Source of the DNA: Dipodascopsis uninucleata var. uninucleata
Lineage: Eukaryota; Ascomycota; Lipomycetes; Lipomycetales; Lipomycetaceae
Direction: 5' to 3'
Assembly: GCA_030568195.1 (NCBI GenBank)
Contig: JAJLTO010000002.1
Location: 1 to 64,000, forward strand
Length of the DNA stretch: 64,000 nucleotides
Each line of letters opens with the position of its first letter. Position 1 is the stretch's first letter. This document shows, one piece after another, positions 45,320 to 58,409 of the stretch. The notes beneath the pieces are model-generated. The model was not told the origin of the DNA. It did not search any database and was given only the letters and a program-made list of their open reading frames with translations. The position numbers and the translations under genes are program-made.

Positions 45320-45807
45320 CTTAGTTGTATTAGCCTTGCTTAGGTGACTATCGCACCTTTCTACAGGTCTTCGCTAACTCGATCGATTTATGTGACCTTT
45401 TGTAATATTCTTTTTTTTGGCCGACTTATTAGTCTTATTTACCACATGCAGCAATTGTTCTAAAGATAATAGAAGTCTGGGCAGCAACCAAGCGATAAAA
45501 GGATATAATCTTCGATGGTCGATATCAGCTTAGTCAAGTTGTACCCTAGCCCATAAAGAGTTCTTAAAGAGTTCTTTGACTCACTAATAATCACGCCTTC
45601 AAAGCCACTTCATATGCGGCGTCCACGAAAAACGTGTTCAGTCATATCTTTACTTTTTTTTGTGCACAAAATACCAGTATTCTAGTTTACAAGACGAAAT
45701 TTGTTAGTATATATATTCGAAAAATACATGGCATTTGCAAAAATAACCTAAATAAAAGCATAGAATATTATTTTAGATTTTAGTTGCTTTGGATATTATT
45801 ATCAACC
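45320..45807. promoter_or_regulatory. Divergent promoter region APM3 / MRI1
   Basis: About 0.49 kb. GTTCTTAAAGAGTTCTT at about 45,560-45,576 is a short direct repeat; no assigned element. Confidence 0.4.
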
Positions 45808-46975
45808 ATGGTTTTAGAAGCTATTAAGTATGGCCGTGGGAGCTTGGACATATTAGATCAACTTCAGCTCCCTCATCGGTCCATATACATGCCCATTAAA
45901 GACTCAATAGAGGCTTTTGATGCTATTAAAGCAATGAATGTTCGAGGAGCACCAGCAATTGCCATTGTGGCGGCCCTTGCTCTGGCTGTTGAGATTATGA
46001 AAATGGAGTTCAAGTCACCACAAGAAGTGCAAACGTACATAACGAGCAAGCTTGATTATCTCGTCAAGTCACGACCAACAGCTGTTAATCTGTCTGATGC
46101 TGCTCACAAGCTCTCAGTTATTGTGGAGAATACTGAAGGTGATGCTTCAGTCATTGCAGAGACATATATTGCTGCTGCAGAGAAGATGCTGGAGGATGAC
46201 GTGAACGATAACAAGAACATTGGTCAAAATGGTCTTAAGTGGGCAAAGAAAAACATTCCGGAGAGCAAATTTTCCGCTCTAACAATTTGCAATACTGGGT
46301 ATGTATATCGTTGGATATGCTAGATTATGATCAATTTATCTGAACGTTTATATTAGATCCTTGGCTACCGCTGGATATGGAACAGCTTTGGGTATCATAC
46401 GCTCGCTCTACAACGCGTCTATCTTAGAACATGCTTATGCACTAGAGACAAGACCCTATAACCAAGGTTCTAGACTCACAGCTTATGAACTTGTGAGCGA
46501 TAAGATCCCAGCTACTTTGGTGACAGATTCTATGGCTAGTTTTCTCTTAAAATCTAATCCATCTATAAAACTGATCGTTGTTGGAGCTGATCGCGTAGCA
46601 AGAAATGGCGATACAGCTAACAAAATTGGTACGTACCAACTTGCCATCATCGCGAAGCATCATGGTGTAAAGTTTGTTGTTGCTGCACCTACAACGTCGA
46701 TCGATCTCAGTACATCTACCGGTGATGATATTGTGGTCGAGCAACGTAAGCCCGAAGAATTGATTACTGTGAAAGGTCCAGTTGTCAATAGAGATGGATC
46801 TATCAACTTAGAAGAAACGAGAACTGTCCATATTGCTGCTCCAGGAGTAAATGTTTGGAATCCTTCTTTTGATATTACTCCCGCGTCTCTCATAGACGCA
46901 ATTGTTACCGAGAAATATGTCGTTGAGAAGAATAAGGATGGAACCTTTGACATGACTGCTTTGTTTAAAATTTAA
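45808..46975 (+). CDS. MRI1: Methylthioribose-1-phosphate isomerase
   Basis: Converts 5-methylthioribose-1-phosphate to the ribulose form in the methionine salvage pathway. Two exons (45808-46298, 46357-46975) give 369 residues. Visible family blocks are [47 protein letters not shown] (across the intron; this holds the catalytic Cys loop), [34 protein letters not shown] (active-site Asp) and [20 protein letters not shown]. The ATG at 45,808 gives the normal N-terminus [18 protein letters not shown]. Length is standard. Confidence 0.95.
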
Positions 46976-47312
46976 TATTTTTAAAATATAATATAATAGT
47001 GGGACTATACAACTTCTAGTAATCGGTTTGTGCTGAAATACAATTTCATATTTTACGAACGAGCCAGTCTAAAGAGGTCTCTCTATGTATGCTTTGATGT
47101 CCTGTTCGCCATATTTGAGTACAAGCATGGGTAGCAATAAATGCTAATCACGTGATTCATTCAAATTAAGAAATTTCTAATTCTTTGGCTGAAAGATCAA
47201 TTACAAGTGCTAAATACATTTACCATTTCTTAATTTCTGCTAGGATATTTTACCAGACCATATAAGATATATCGCAATGATATTATGCCTTATCTGATTG
47301 TTCTCGTATAGA
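46976..47312 (+). promoter_or_regulatory. Intergenic, MEF2 promoter
   Basis: 337 bp, with a CACGTG at 47,149-47,154, about 160 bp before the MEF2 start. Nothing else recognised. Confidence 0.4.
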
Positions 47313-49869
47313 ATGTTAAATTTAAATCCTAGTGTTGCTCTATTTCATCAAAGTCTAGTCCTGGCAACATCATTTTTAAGTGCTCGCAGCTGGCGCTATG
47401 CTTTGCCAACAATCTCAGCTGTAAGGCAATATGCCAATTCTTCTAGTGCAGCAAAATATGAAGCAGAGTGTAAGCTGGAAAATATTCGAACTATTGGCAT
47501 CATTGCGCATATTGATGCTGGCAAAACGACAACGACTGAACGAATGCTCTATTTGAGCGGCTATACTGGAAGAATCGGTAGTATGTACAAATAAATACCA
47601 ACTTACCCTTTATAGATGCTGATAATTTACAATCATACTTCTTATAGATGTCGATGAGGGTGATACCGTTATGGATTACTTACCTGCAGAACGAAATAGA
47701 GGGATAACTATTACGTCGGCAGCAATTTCGTTCGATTGGAATGGCAATCGAATTAATTTGATTGATACTCCAGGTCATGCTGATTTCACATTTGAAGTAA
47801 TAAGGTCCATCAGAGTCCTTGATGGTGCTGTTACCATTTTAGATGGTGTGGAAGGGGTTGAGGCACAAACCGAAAAAGTCTGGCAGCAGGCATCTGAGTC
47901 TGGCATCCCACGAATAGTGTTTGTAAACAAGATGGACCGAGAAGGTGCTGGCTTTGGAAGAACGATACGCGAGATAGCCGGTAAACTGGCTGTAAAACCA
48001 GTAATTGTGAACATGCCTTATTTTCGAAAAGATGTGACCGAGACTTCAACGAATACCGTATTTTCAGGAGTTGTGGACGTGCTAAATATGAAGTTGATTG
48101 AATGGATCCCGGGAAAAGATGGTAAAGATATATCAGTAAGAGATCTGGAAAGTGATATGTTAGAAGAGGCCAAAAGAGCTAGAATCGCTCTTGTGGAAAC
48201 ACTCTCCGAGCTAGATGATGTCTTAGTTGAAAAATTCTTGGAAGCTGAAGATCATATGGCTCTATCATCTAACGATATTAAAGATTCGCTAAGACGCTGT
48301 ACGCTCCAAAATACAGTAGTTCCTGTGCTCTGTGGAGCTAGCTTCAGAAATATCGGAGTCCAACCGCTATTAGATGCTATTGTCGACTACTTGCCGTCTC
48401 CAAATGATCGTCCAGTACCTGTTCTTAGAAGTGTGGATACGGCTATATCACTTTCTGACTGCCGAATAGGATGTGCCTTAGCTTTTAAAGTAATTCACGA
48501 CTCACATTCCAACGGTATATTGGTCTTTGTTCGTGTTTATTCTGGTACTCTTAAGCGCAATGCTAAAATTCTAAATACCTCGAATCAAATTCAAGAAAAG
48601 GTTCATAGAATATCTAGGATGTATGCAGACAGATCAGTAGATATTGACTCAATTGAACAGGGTCACATAGGAGTGATATCAGGTAGTCAACATGTCAGAA
48701 CGGGTGATACTATACTTTTTAATCTGGATCATATGTCTCCAGCTGCTAAGAAGCTTGGTAAAAATCTACGAGCTATGCAATTGAATCCCATTAGGGTTCC
48801 ATCACCTGTTTTTTTTTCTTCGATAGAGCCAGCGTCGTTATCGGAAGCGCGGTCGCTAGAGATGGCTCTTGCCACCCTTCTAAGAGAGGACCCTAGTTTA
48901 CAAGTAACTGTTGACGAAGAGACCGGTCAAACACATCTTAGCGGAATGGGCGAACTACATCTAGAAATTGCAAGAGACAGATTGATAAATGATTTAAAGA
49001 TCAAAGCGCATATTGGTAAAATTCAGATTTCCTACAGAGAATCGATCGAAGACACCTTTTTTTCTGCGACTCCTTCCAGCTATACGTACAAACAGATTGT
49101 AAAAGGTGCAGAATTCCCCGCTACTGTGGCCGTGATTTTGAGACCAATACCCGAAGATCTAGAGTATGTCGATGATAAAGATTTCTTGCGCGAGATAAAG
49201 AACGGTATTCCTCTTAATGATGGGAATATTTTGACAATAAGAGCCCGTCGAACGCACCAGAGAATCCCACAAGAGGAGATAGTTTCTGCCATTAAGTTCG
49301 GTGCTCAAGCTGGGTTGTACCATGGAAAGCGTTATGGTCTTCCAATGCAATCTGTTCAAGTAATTGTGACTGACATTCAATTGTCGTCTGACCAGGAAAA
49401 CTCAAGCCCTTTGACGCCTTCAATCAGGTTTGCAATTGTACAATTTATGGATTCAATACCGATGGATTCAAAGGTTCTTATGGAGCCTATGATGGATGTG
49501 ACAATAATATTAGACGAAGAAGATCTTGGAAACGTTATTTCCGATATATCATCGGCCCGTAGCGGTCGAGTATATGCATTAGACGATCAGGTACCAGCTC
49601 AAAATGATGGAGACACAAACGGTGTCGTTGATGCTGACAAGATATATTGTCCACCGGACCATACCTTACATCTCAGTAAACACAATATTAGACGCAGTCT
49701 CTACAAGAGACTTGTTAAAGCTAAAGTTCCTTTGAGTGAGATGGTTGGTTACTTGAAGCATCTTCGTAGTCTCACGCAGGGAAGAGGGTCTTTTATCATG
49801 AACTTCGATAGATATGAGAGAATGTCAAAGGACAGAGCAACCACAGTCTGGAAGAAATTTTACAGCTGA
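47313..49869 (+). CDS. MEF2: Mitochondrial ribosome-releasing factor 2 (EF-G2mt)
   Basis: GTPase that splits mitochondrial ribosomes for recycling. Two exons (47313-47580, 47648-49869) give 829 residues. A presequence ([20 protein letters not shown]) is followed by G1 [12 protein letters not shown]. The intron join gives [27 protein letters not shown]3 is DTPGHADFT and G4 NKMD. Domains II-V follow, with [21 protein letters not shown] and ending [38 protein letters not shown], the EF-G C-terminal signature. The SAA after GITIT and DY before LPAER follow EF-G2 rather than EF-G1. The donor GTATGT was preferred to a GTAGTA one base set upstream. Confidence 0.92.
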
Positions 49870-50499
49870 TGAGGCCGAGCCGAGAGAATTATTCATCATC
49901 ATTGTAATCATATGTATATATAACGAATTTTAAAGCGTATTTTGGTTGTAAATAGACTCTTCTGGCAATAGCCTTTTCGAAAGAAAACTCATATACTATT
50001 ATAATAAACTAGAATAATAAATAGTATCCCTAAATATGACTTAATGGCCTCTGACAGACGAAGAATGCTTAAACCTAAAAATTCAAGTAGTGAACGACAA
50101 AAATAGAACATATGTAAGAACTCCTTTCCTATAACAAAAGTATCGAGAGCCAAGTATTATTATGTTTGTAAACTTTTTGAAAAATTCTCTCAACATCATA
50201 GAGAATTATATATAATATATAGGACTATAAGAGAAACCAGTTGATGGGAAAATGAATAAAAATAACAAACACGACAACTCATAAACTACATTTTCGCGGT
50301 TAAAATCGCAACAGCAAAGAACAATAGATTTTTGATAGTAATAGAGATGATAATTAGAATTATAATAATGAATAATTATAACATAACTAGAAATTTTTAA
50401 AAACGGTACATATGACAAGAGTAAGAAATATTACAAATACAAAAACCAGAGGGTTCAGAACTATTATAGAATAATCCCTATATAAGTTCATGCTGTAAT
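49870..50499. other. Convergent 3' intergenic region
   Basis: 630 bp of very AT-rich sequence between two stop codons. Nothing recognised. Confidence 0.5.
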
Positions 50500-51808
50500 T
50501 CAGACGGTGCTAGTAGCTTTCTCTGAGGCTACCTTAGTAGACTCAGAAACTGGCTCTGCTGCTTTCTCGACTTCTGCAACCTCGTCTTCCGCAGACTCTT
50601 CATTCTTCGCTTTCTCTATCTGTGAATCGATAGCAATTCGAACTGCGATTGCTCGACCATCAAACTCTTTGCCATTCATCTCCTCAATGGCTTTCTTCTG
50701 TGTCTCCTCATTCGCAAATCGAACGAAGCCATATCCTAAGCTTCTTGGTTTGTTACCACGCTCTGTCATTTTCTTTAGAACATGAGCTGGTACATGTCGA
50801 GTTGCCACATGAATCCATTCAGGATCATACGCAGCGAAGTATTCCTTTAATTTCTCTTGCGTGCAAGCAAAACTCAAGTTTGCAACAAACACAGTTGTAG
50901 TAGAAGGAATACCATCTTTTGGCGGTCCTTTCTTCTTGGGAGCAACTACCCGACGCTTCGGACGTCCCTTAGTAGCTGGATTCGTAGCGTCAGAGAGTCC
51001 ACGATTCACATCAGTAGCTAATGTTTTGCCATCTGCGTGGGATAATTCTGTCGTCTCCTGAGAAGTGCCGTTTAGTTCCTTTTCAGTTTTTGAAGTATTC
51101 TTCCCCTTCGATTCTGTAGTCTCCTCGCTATCCTTAGGCTCTTCAGTAGTCCTCGATTGTGCATCTGCAGTCTTCCTGTTTTGTCGGCGACGCTAGTGAG
51201 AGTAAATAATTAGACTCAGATTAGCCAATGTCTTCAAGTGATGACAATAGAACATCAACGTTCACTTACCTGCTGGAATCGGCCCCCTCTTCCACGCTTA
51301 GAACCTCTGCCTCTTCGAGGCTCCCTCTTTTCCGATGGCAGACGTGCCAATTGTAAAAACACAGTCCGATCTCCAACTAACTTTCCGTTCTCTTGCTCGA
51401 GAGCCTTGGAAGCTAAATCAGCAGTTTCGAGATCAACAAAGCCAAAACCAGAATTACGGCCACTTATGAATGGATGTAAAGGCACAGACACCGATTCACT
51501 AAGTATGAAGCTAAATGTAAGTATCCGGTAGATATGTCGATAAAATTTAGTACTTACATGTCATATGCTGAGAATAACTCTTTCAGAGATTCTTCAGTCG
51601 ACGTATATGGTAGATTTCCAACATAAAGTCTGCGTTTCTCTCGAATCGCAATAGGAACCTCCTTTTCTACTGCAGCCGTTTCATCGCCATTTGCTGTGGT
51701 CTCTTCTACACTCTCTGCTGGGATCTCATCGTCAACAGGTGCGTCTGCAATAGTAGTGGTCTCCAGCTTTTGAATTGTCTGCTCTACTGTAATCTCTGTC
51801 GATGCCAT
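50500..51808 (-). CDS. RNA-binding protein with two RRMs and an RG-rich linker
   Basis: Three exons (51808-51558, 51498-51270, 51192-50500) give 390 residues. The N-terminus is acidic and Thr/Glu-rich. RRM1 is at about 58-138 (RRLYVGNLPYTSTEESLKELF; RNP1 GFGFVDLE; KLVGDRTVFLQLA). A basic RG-rich stretch follows (REPRRGRGSKRGRGGRFQQ), then a Ser/Thr/Glu linker and a KRRVVAPKKKG patch. RRM2 is at about 250-345 (TTVFVANLSFACTQEKLKEYF; GYGFVRFANEE). An acidic Ala/Glu tail closes it. The arrangement resembles fission yeast Rnp24-like proteins, but I cannot name an orthologue. Likely nuclear. The second exon's acceptor could lie a little further upstream. Confidence 0.85.
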
Positions 51809-52820
51809 CTTATATATCGAATCTTAATACAAAATAATCACAAAGTAAGCTGAGTAAATCGAGAAATAATAATATAAATAATACTAGATCCTTTCTCTCA
51901 AATTTGTAATCAAGAAAGCCGTTTAGTTAATGTGATTGTAATTAGGAATAAATAAGAAATGTAGAGAGCTAATGCAAAATATCATAAATATATTGATCAG
52001 ATCGAAAATTCCAGCAACTATACAAAACGTTAGCATTTGTTCATCGCCGTTTGAACGATTTGCTTCGCTGACTCTATTCCCTTGGGATCATCTTGAAATT
52101 CCATATATTCTCTTTTACTATCTTGCTGTGATGTCTCTCATTAACAATTTTTTAAAGTCCCCTATCTTCATTTTGTCTGCTAAACTGATCTGCCCTGCCC
52201 GTCTGCTCTCAACTATTGCTTACGTCCCCCCTTTTCTTTCGCCAAACGCGTTCTCTCAAACATATTGGAACCCCACGTAGAAACCATCTACTAAGCCGCA
52301 TTTATTGATCTCTTCATCATTACATACCTATATATTTTCTCTGATCTGTCATGCACTTTCTGATTTGTGTCAATATGCTGTGCGATCTGTCACAAAATAT
52401 GAGATTAGTAGTATACTTTTACTAGAAACTGAAAGAAAGATGAACTTCAGCCTGCTTCTACTTTGACAAATCTACCCGTAAATAGTAAGTGACTAGGTGC
52501 GTGCTAGAATAGATCTCACTAAGTATTATCTATCACCCCAGCGCACATTTCAGACCAATAGTGCAAGCTTGTAATTTATTACCCGGATTTTACTTTATTT
52601 AGCGAGCATTGTGTTTATAACCCTGTCAAACCAGAAAAAAAATTACCTGTGAATTGGCTTCATGAATGAGATACATAATCGTTAGAGGTAGAATAGAAGA
52701 ATAAAACAGCGAGCTTCGAAGTTCACTTAGTAGTATACATAATATCCTACCGGTAATTGCTTTAAACATCTATAATAGTCTCATTTACAAATAAAGCTAG
52801 AGCTGTTAAAGCGCATAACC
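51809..52820. promoter_or_regulatory. Divergent promoter region, two-RRM gene / RPC31
   Basis: About 1 kb. The part at 52,050-52,300 is pyrimidine-rich on the plus strand and has an incidental 102-codon ORF with no recognisable domain. No element assigned. Confidence 0.4.
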
Positions 52821-53744
52821 ATGGCATTCCGAGGTGGCAGAGGTGGCAGATCAAGTAGAGATGCAGGTCGTCCGCAGATACTATTTGGGCTCGATATTAA
52901 GCCGGATTTCACTCCGACAGAACTATACCCTGTAGGTTATCTGAAATTCGAATAGAATATATGTATTGTGGATGGTGAACTGACGCTACTTATTTGAAGA
53001 AAATTAACTTACCTATCCAAGCACCAATAACAGACTTGGAGAAGCGAAGCGTGTCGCAATTTTTACAGTATCAACAGGAAGTCAGAGACTCTGCATTTTA
53101 TATAGTTGATAAGAAAAGAAACATAATTGAATATGAAGGAGGAATTGATGATGGTATGTATATTATAGTAAAAGCTGAGCAAATAATATGTAGCAAATTA
53201 CTGATCCCAGAAACTTTGGAAATAGGTATCAAACGTTATTCTGATCGATTTTTGGCCAAAAAGAAGACTGGAAAAGCAGTGTCTGATCACCCTTATGGTA
53301 GGAACTGACTATTAAATACTGCTACTATAAATTAGTATTCGTTACTGATGTCATTATTTAGTTCTGGACCTGTTTCCTCAGGAGCTTTATCCAGTTCTAG
53401 GAATTAAATCCACAGGCAACGCAGCTGGAAAGACGAAGAAGCGAATATTAGATCTGGCAAAATTTCAGGAGTCCCTAGAGAATGCAGAAGATGCAGAAGA
53501 TGCAGAAGATGCAGATGCAGATGCAGATGCAATAAATCCAGATTTACGGACAGAGAAGCTGGCAAACATCGGCAACAACGAAGAAGAAGAAGATAATGAT
53601 GTCATTGATGATGAGGACGAAGATGATTTTGAAGATGAAGATGATTTTGAAGAAGATGAGGATGGAGATTATAATGCAGAAAAATACTTTGACGATGGAG
53701 AAGAAGACTATGATGACGGAGGAGACGATGAGGCTGCATACTAG
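52821..53744 (+). CDS. RPC31: RNA polymerase III subunit Rpc31 (RPC7)
   Basis: Subunit of the Pol III initiation subcomplex. Four exons (52821-52931, 53000-53153, 53226-53297, 53362-53744) give 239 residues. The N-terminus MAFRGGRGGR is the family's usual Gly/Arg start, followed by FGLDIKPDFTPTELYP. INLPIQAPITDLEK and RYSDRFL are conserved core segments, and DLFPQELYPVLG follows the last intron. The C-terminal third is very acidic (EDEDDFEEDEDGDYNAEKYF) and ends DDEAAY, as usual in this family. A short triplet repeat encodes AEDAEDAEDADADADA. The intron in GGIDDG-IKRYSD has several possible acceptors. Confidence 0.88.
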
Positions 53745-54103
53745 AGTATGTGTATGTTTCTTACAGCGGCGCAGATGCAGCGCTCTTGGATCCTTAATTT
53801 ATGTGTACACTCAACTGATTTTGTTCATACATGCATTTTTGTTAGGCGTTATTTTGGATACTTAAAAAACCCTGATCAAAGGATTTTTGGACAGCATTAT
53901 ATCTTTTTAGAGGAGTCACCAAGCATAGTACATATATGAAAAATATAGTGAAATGAGACTTTCCGCATTAGTTAATTTAAACGTGGTTTGAGATATTCGG
54001 TATACATAATTTGTGCGAATGATCAACTATAAGTTTATCTATTCAATTTCAGTTTCAGTTTCATGCCCTCAACCATGCAGTAGAACAAGATTTTAGTCTA
54101 ATA
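53745..54103. other. Convergent 3' intergenic region
   Basis: 359 bp between the RPC31 stop and the dehydrogenase stop. Nothing recognised. Confidence 0.5.
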
Positions 54104-55178
54104 TTATGAAATGCTATATGATTTACTTCTTAAAGCAGCTTCAGTCCAGTCCCACAACTTCTTTGCATTCTTGACATTATTTGCTTGGGCACTACAGGTA
54201 GCATGTCGGGCTATTGGTCCAAAGTACCCTCCACTATCAGAGTGGGTGATTTTGTCACTGAGTGCACAAAACAAGTTTGTAAATGAGCCTTCCTCTATGC
54301 TTACCCCAAAAAAAGGGCTCAATGTCATATCTAGTACACGTGCAATATACTTAACAAGTCCGAAAAATTCGTCACTTTCAAGAAGATGCTGGTAAAATGA
54401 CGTACCAGGAATCACTCCGGGATGTACAGCCATTGAAATCACGTTGGGGTGCTGTCTCGCGATCTCTTTGGTAAACATTATAATCGCTAGTTTAGCCTGA
54501 GCATACCGAAATCCTCCGATAACGAATTCAGGAGACATCAGCAGATTTGGATTGCTGAAGTTGAAACCTGGACATAAATAATGAACTATTGACGTCACAT
54601 TGATCACTCGAGGAGAAGGAGATGCATCCAAAGACTCCATTAGCAACCGAGTCAGCAAGTATGGTGCAATGTAGTCGACTTGTAAAGTCGTCTCAAAGCC
54701 GTCTTCCGACTCTTTATAAGGCGCATACATGCTTCCAGCATTATTAATGAGAATACTATGTGTGACGGTGTTAGACATTTGTTCATGTTCGGCGGTAAGA
54801 CCCAAACTAAAGGGTCCTCTTATGGTCTTGAGCACGAGACCACCACACTAGTCAAAATATCTTAAAAACTCACTCTAGTTTCGGTTCCCTAGACTTGAAA
54901 TCTTCTACTGCTTTGACAACAGTCTTCAGATCCATAAAGTCACAGTGTAAAATATGAATGTGATCTGATACTTGATCTGGTTTAGGAACGCTGTTTTTGA
55001 TCTCATCGATAGTTTTGCTTGCTTTCTCAATGTTTCGGGCAGTAAAATATACTGAGACACCATGGTTATACAGCTCGCGAACTGCTATCTTACCTATACC
55101 GCTTGTGCCTCCAGTTACTAGTGCCACCGGATGGCTTTCTGTATAATATGGCAGATCTTCCAGAGAAAAAGGTTGCAT
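54104..55178 (-). CDS. Short-chain dehydrogenase/reductase
   Basis: NAD(P)-dependent oxidoreductase of the SDR family, of the retinol-dehydrogenase/Tic32-like type. Two exons (55178-54874, 54806-54104) give 335 residues. TGGTSGIG (residues 22-29) is the nucleotide-binding glycine motif; LINNAG follows the intron; VTSIVHYLC and the later YAQAK supply the catalytic Ser, Tyr and Lys. HPGVIPGTSF is the usual post-catalytic motif. ARN after the second beta strand suggests NADP preference. The substrate cannot be read. The exon-2 acceptor chosen (CCCTTTAG) is the one that keeps frame; the linker before LINNAG is longer than usual. Confidence 0.82.
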
Positions 55179-56352
55179 TAGCGCGTGCTTGAAGAAATGT
55201 TATGACCTTTTGGGTGTAGCAAAATGAGAAGATCTAAGATTATCCTCTAGGCTAAGATCAAAACAAAAGTTAAGCTATCAAGCTCCTTGCTGTAAGACTT
55301 TTATGGGACTCCTACGACGAGTTGTTCTTCGCTTAAGAATAAAAATAGTTGACTTGTATTTACAGAGGAAAACAAGTTAAGAGTGTAGTCCCGCAATCAC
55401 GGGCCCTAAAATAATAGATGTGCCGAGATCATCCTTACTAGTCCAAAGGCAAAAGTCACCTTTAATATTTCACTTTTTCACGCTCCAAGACGCCGGCTAC
55501 TACTAGCTAACGTGAAACTATATCTAGTGCCCTTTTTTTGGGATGGTTTTCGAACCAAGAGCAATGATTACTACATGTTCCTGAAGACATCAAGAGACAT
55601 CCATGTTGAGTCGGGACGGGTAAATAACCTCTACGTAGCTGAATTATTCCATCACTCAACAATATCAGATATTTTCGGAGCTCACTAATGTCAGTCTGCT
55701 TAGCTATTGACATGTTCCACGAATCGTGAGAAAAACAAGCGAATTATAATAACGATTTAAGGACGATTCTAGTCCTCGTGCTTGCTGCAGGCTACCGATG
55801 AAACAGTAAATCGACTGTGATTTTTGACACGCGATCGGGCAAGACGCATTCGTCTCTGACGCTGCATTGGAAATAAAATATATCCTTGTTAGTCGTCGCA
55901 ATTGTACAGTTGCTACATATTGTTAGTTGACTGACTATACAACGAACTCGAGCTTAGAATCGCAAAATAGGAATCCTGTATTATCGAACGCATTTTCTTC
56001 TGCGCCAATGGTTTTCGAACATTGTACAAATGAAAATACTACTATTATCGTTTATATTTAATTCGCTTAGCAAATTCAGCGACTAACGCTCATTCTCACT
56101 TGTCCACGGGACTATATAACTGAAATTCAAACAACCACAGAACAACATTATTATATAAGCTTTAATATATATAATCGTATTTGCTCATATTATACATGGC
56201 GCTGTGAATAATATTAGCAGTCAGCAGTATATGTTAAGGAAGCGGCCATATTAATATCGTTTGATTATCACAACTCTCCAAAAATTATAGCTATTGCCCA
56301 TTTCACTTGAGAAAATCTGACACGATTTCATTAGGAATCCACTAGTTGGTTT
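55179..56352. other. Intergenic, nothing recognised
   Basis: About 1.2 kb between the dehydrogenase start and the racemase stop. Small ORFs only. A GGTTTTCGAACC near 55,548 was checked as a tRNA B-box and rejected. Confidence 0.5.
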
Positions 56353-57567
56353 CTAATTAGGTAGTAGAAGCAATTTGGATACAGAGTCTAGGTCAACATT
56401 TCCGCCACTGATTACAAGACCTATATTACCTACAATTCCTTCTCGCCTCCACGCGTCCGATAGTATTGCTGCTAAAGGAACTGCTGATGATGGCTCAACT
56501 ATTATCTTCATACGCTCCCAGATCAGTCTCATAGCAGATTGGATCTCAGTCTCGGACACAGTAAACACTTTCTCTACATTATTCAAAATAATAGGGAAAT
56601 TCGTAATTCCAACTGGCGTACGCAATCCATCGGCAATAGTTGTAGTGGATACTTTAGTTACACGCTCTTTTGACTCAAATCCTCGAAAGCAATCATCTGC
56701 TAACGCAGGTTCTGATGCATACACTTTCACCCCAGTTCCTTGTGCTGCCAATGCACATCCCGCAAGTAGGCCACCGCCGCCAACAGGAATTACAACGGCA
56801 TCTAGAATCACGCTATAGTCGTTTTGTGTCTGTTCAAGTAATTCAAGCATCGTAGTACCTTGACCTAGAATAACGTCTGGATGATCATAAGGTGGAATCA
56901 ACTTCGCGCCAGACCGGACCTGGATTTTAGACACGACAGATTCTCGCTCTGCAGCTGAGGGTCCCGAAAAATATACGTCTCCGCCATATGCTTTGGTTCC
57001 CGCTATCTTCGGTAATGCGGAATTTGAGGGCTATCGATTCAGGAACGATTAGAAATCAGTCAGACGGAAACATTAATCACATTGTAGCTTACCATCACAA
57101 TGTATGCTTTTGCTCTCTTTCTTTGAGCAGCTATAGCCAAGGCCTGTGCATGGTTTCCTGATGAATGAGTAATAACTCCTTTCGATAATTCTTCAGCTGA
57201 CAACTTTTCAATCGCATTAGTCGCTCCCTATTGAGTGCAATCAACGATCATCAGTACCATTAGAAGCTAGATATTCTTTGATTACATACTCGTATTTTAA
57301 AAGCACCCCCCTTTTGAAAGTTTTCACACTTGAAAAATAGTCGAATAGGTCTATTCTCATCGAAAGTGGCAATTTTTGATATGGACTCGTTAGTAAGAAC
57401 GGGGGTGCGCTTGACAAATGGCCGAATAATGTCATATGCCTCCTCCACACCTTTTCTTGAAAGATCTAGGACAAGCTCGTCGTCAGAGTCACATTAAAAA
57501 TGATTACACTCAGTTCACTCAATAAAGATAGCTTACTTGAAGATTCTTTTTCTTTTGGTACAATCAT
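56353..57567 (-). CDS. PLP-dependent serine racemase / threonine dehydratase family enzyme
   Basis: Fold-type II PLP enzyme close to fission yeast serine racemase and budding yeast Sry1. Model: 57567-57508, 57475-57290, 57227-57093, 57030-56353, giving 352 residues. The PLP lysine is in [26 protein letters not shown] binds PLP phosphate-side groups; [13 protein letters not shown] is the tetraglycine loop; ADGLRTPVG and ISGGNVD complete the pocket. [14 protein letters not shown] is typical of eukaryotic serine racemases. The 5' end is uncertain: the first join needs a 32-nt intron, otherwise the start lies elsewhere. No regulatory ACT domain is present, so it is not the biosynthetic Ilv1. Confidence 0.83.
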
Positions 57568-58409
57568 TTTATTACCTGTTTATATGAAAGACGATGGCCT
57601 CGCAGATATATAGCGAACAACAGAATAGAGTACGTTATTTTAACTCAACATCAAGTATTATTAAATCTACGTTTCTAACTTGACGATATGGGAAATCTTG
57701 CATGTAGTATTCTCACCAGTTCATAATAACAAACTGATTACAACACGATTATTGTGGGATCATGATTAAATGTCGAAATGACAACTTCGTTGAAATGCAA
57801 AATAAAGACAAGCATCTAGAAATAGGAAGATAGTACGCAGAAATCTAAACATATCTATCCAGCTTACATGAATAAAACTAAAATACTTCTGCTACAGTGG
57901 AGATCTTCAAAATGATCATCTAGCGAGCAAAAAAACAGAAATAAAATAAACAAAAATATCTATCATAGTTAATTGTATATAAACTTAACTATACTTAAAT
58001 AAAAGCACTAATATAAAATTTAGAAAACATTTTAAAAAACTGTAGACTGGAAACCAAGCGTTCAAGAACCATAGGACAAAAATAGTCATATATATGCAGC
58101 AATATCAACCCAATCCGAAAATGTGTAATAGAGAAAGAAAAATTAAGATGGAAAAATAGTCATATTGGAACAAATTATTTTGAAAAAAGTAGAGAAGCGT
58201 TGAATAAAGCAAATATGTATGCAACAATATTATTAAATCGCTGGATGCGATTCAGGAAATAAAACCAATAAAGAGATTTCAAGTATATCAAGTGCCGATA
58301 TCTCAGAAATTATTTCCATGGAACTTACTCGATCAGCTGCGAGCATATTTTACATCAAGTTCGGTCAAAGCATAGCATATCCTACGAAACTGTCTGTTTC
58401 TTCGTGGCT
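57568..58409. other. Intergenic, nothing recognised
   Basis: About 0.84 kb of A-rich sequence carrying the racemase promoter and the WSC gene 3' end. No coding or repeat signal seen. Confidence 0.5.

Noticed and set aside
51972-52280. 102-codon ORF upstream of RPC31
   Set aside because: Low-complexity hydrophobic translation, no domain, no splice partner, pyrimidine-rich DNA; likely incidental.
53476-53530. GCAGAAGAT/GCAGAT repeats in RPC31 as a satellite
   Set aside because: They encode the expected acidic tail in frame, so they are part of the gene.
55545-55580. GGTTTTCGAACC as a possible tRNA B-box on the minus strand
   Set aside because: The B-box is off by one base from the consensus, no A-box or cloverleaf fits upstream, and the adjacent T run lies on the wrong strand for a Pol III terminator.
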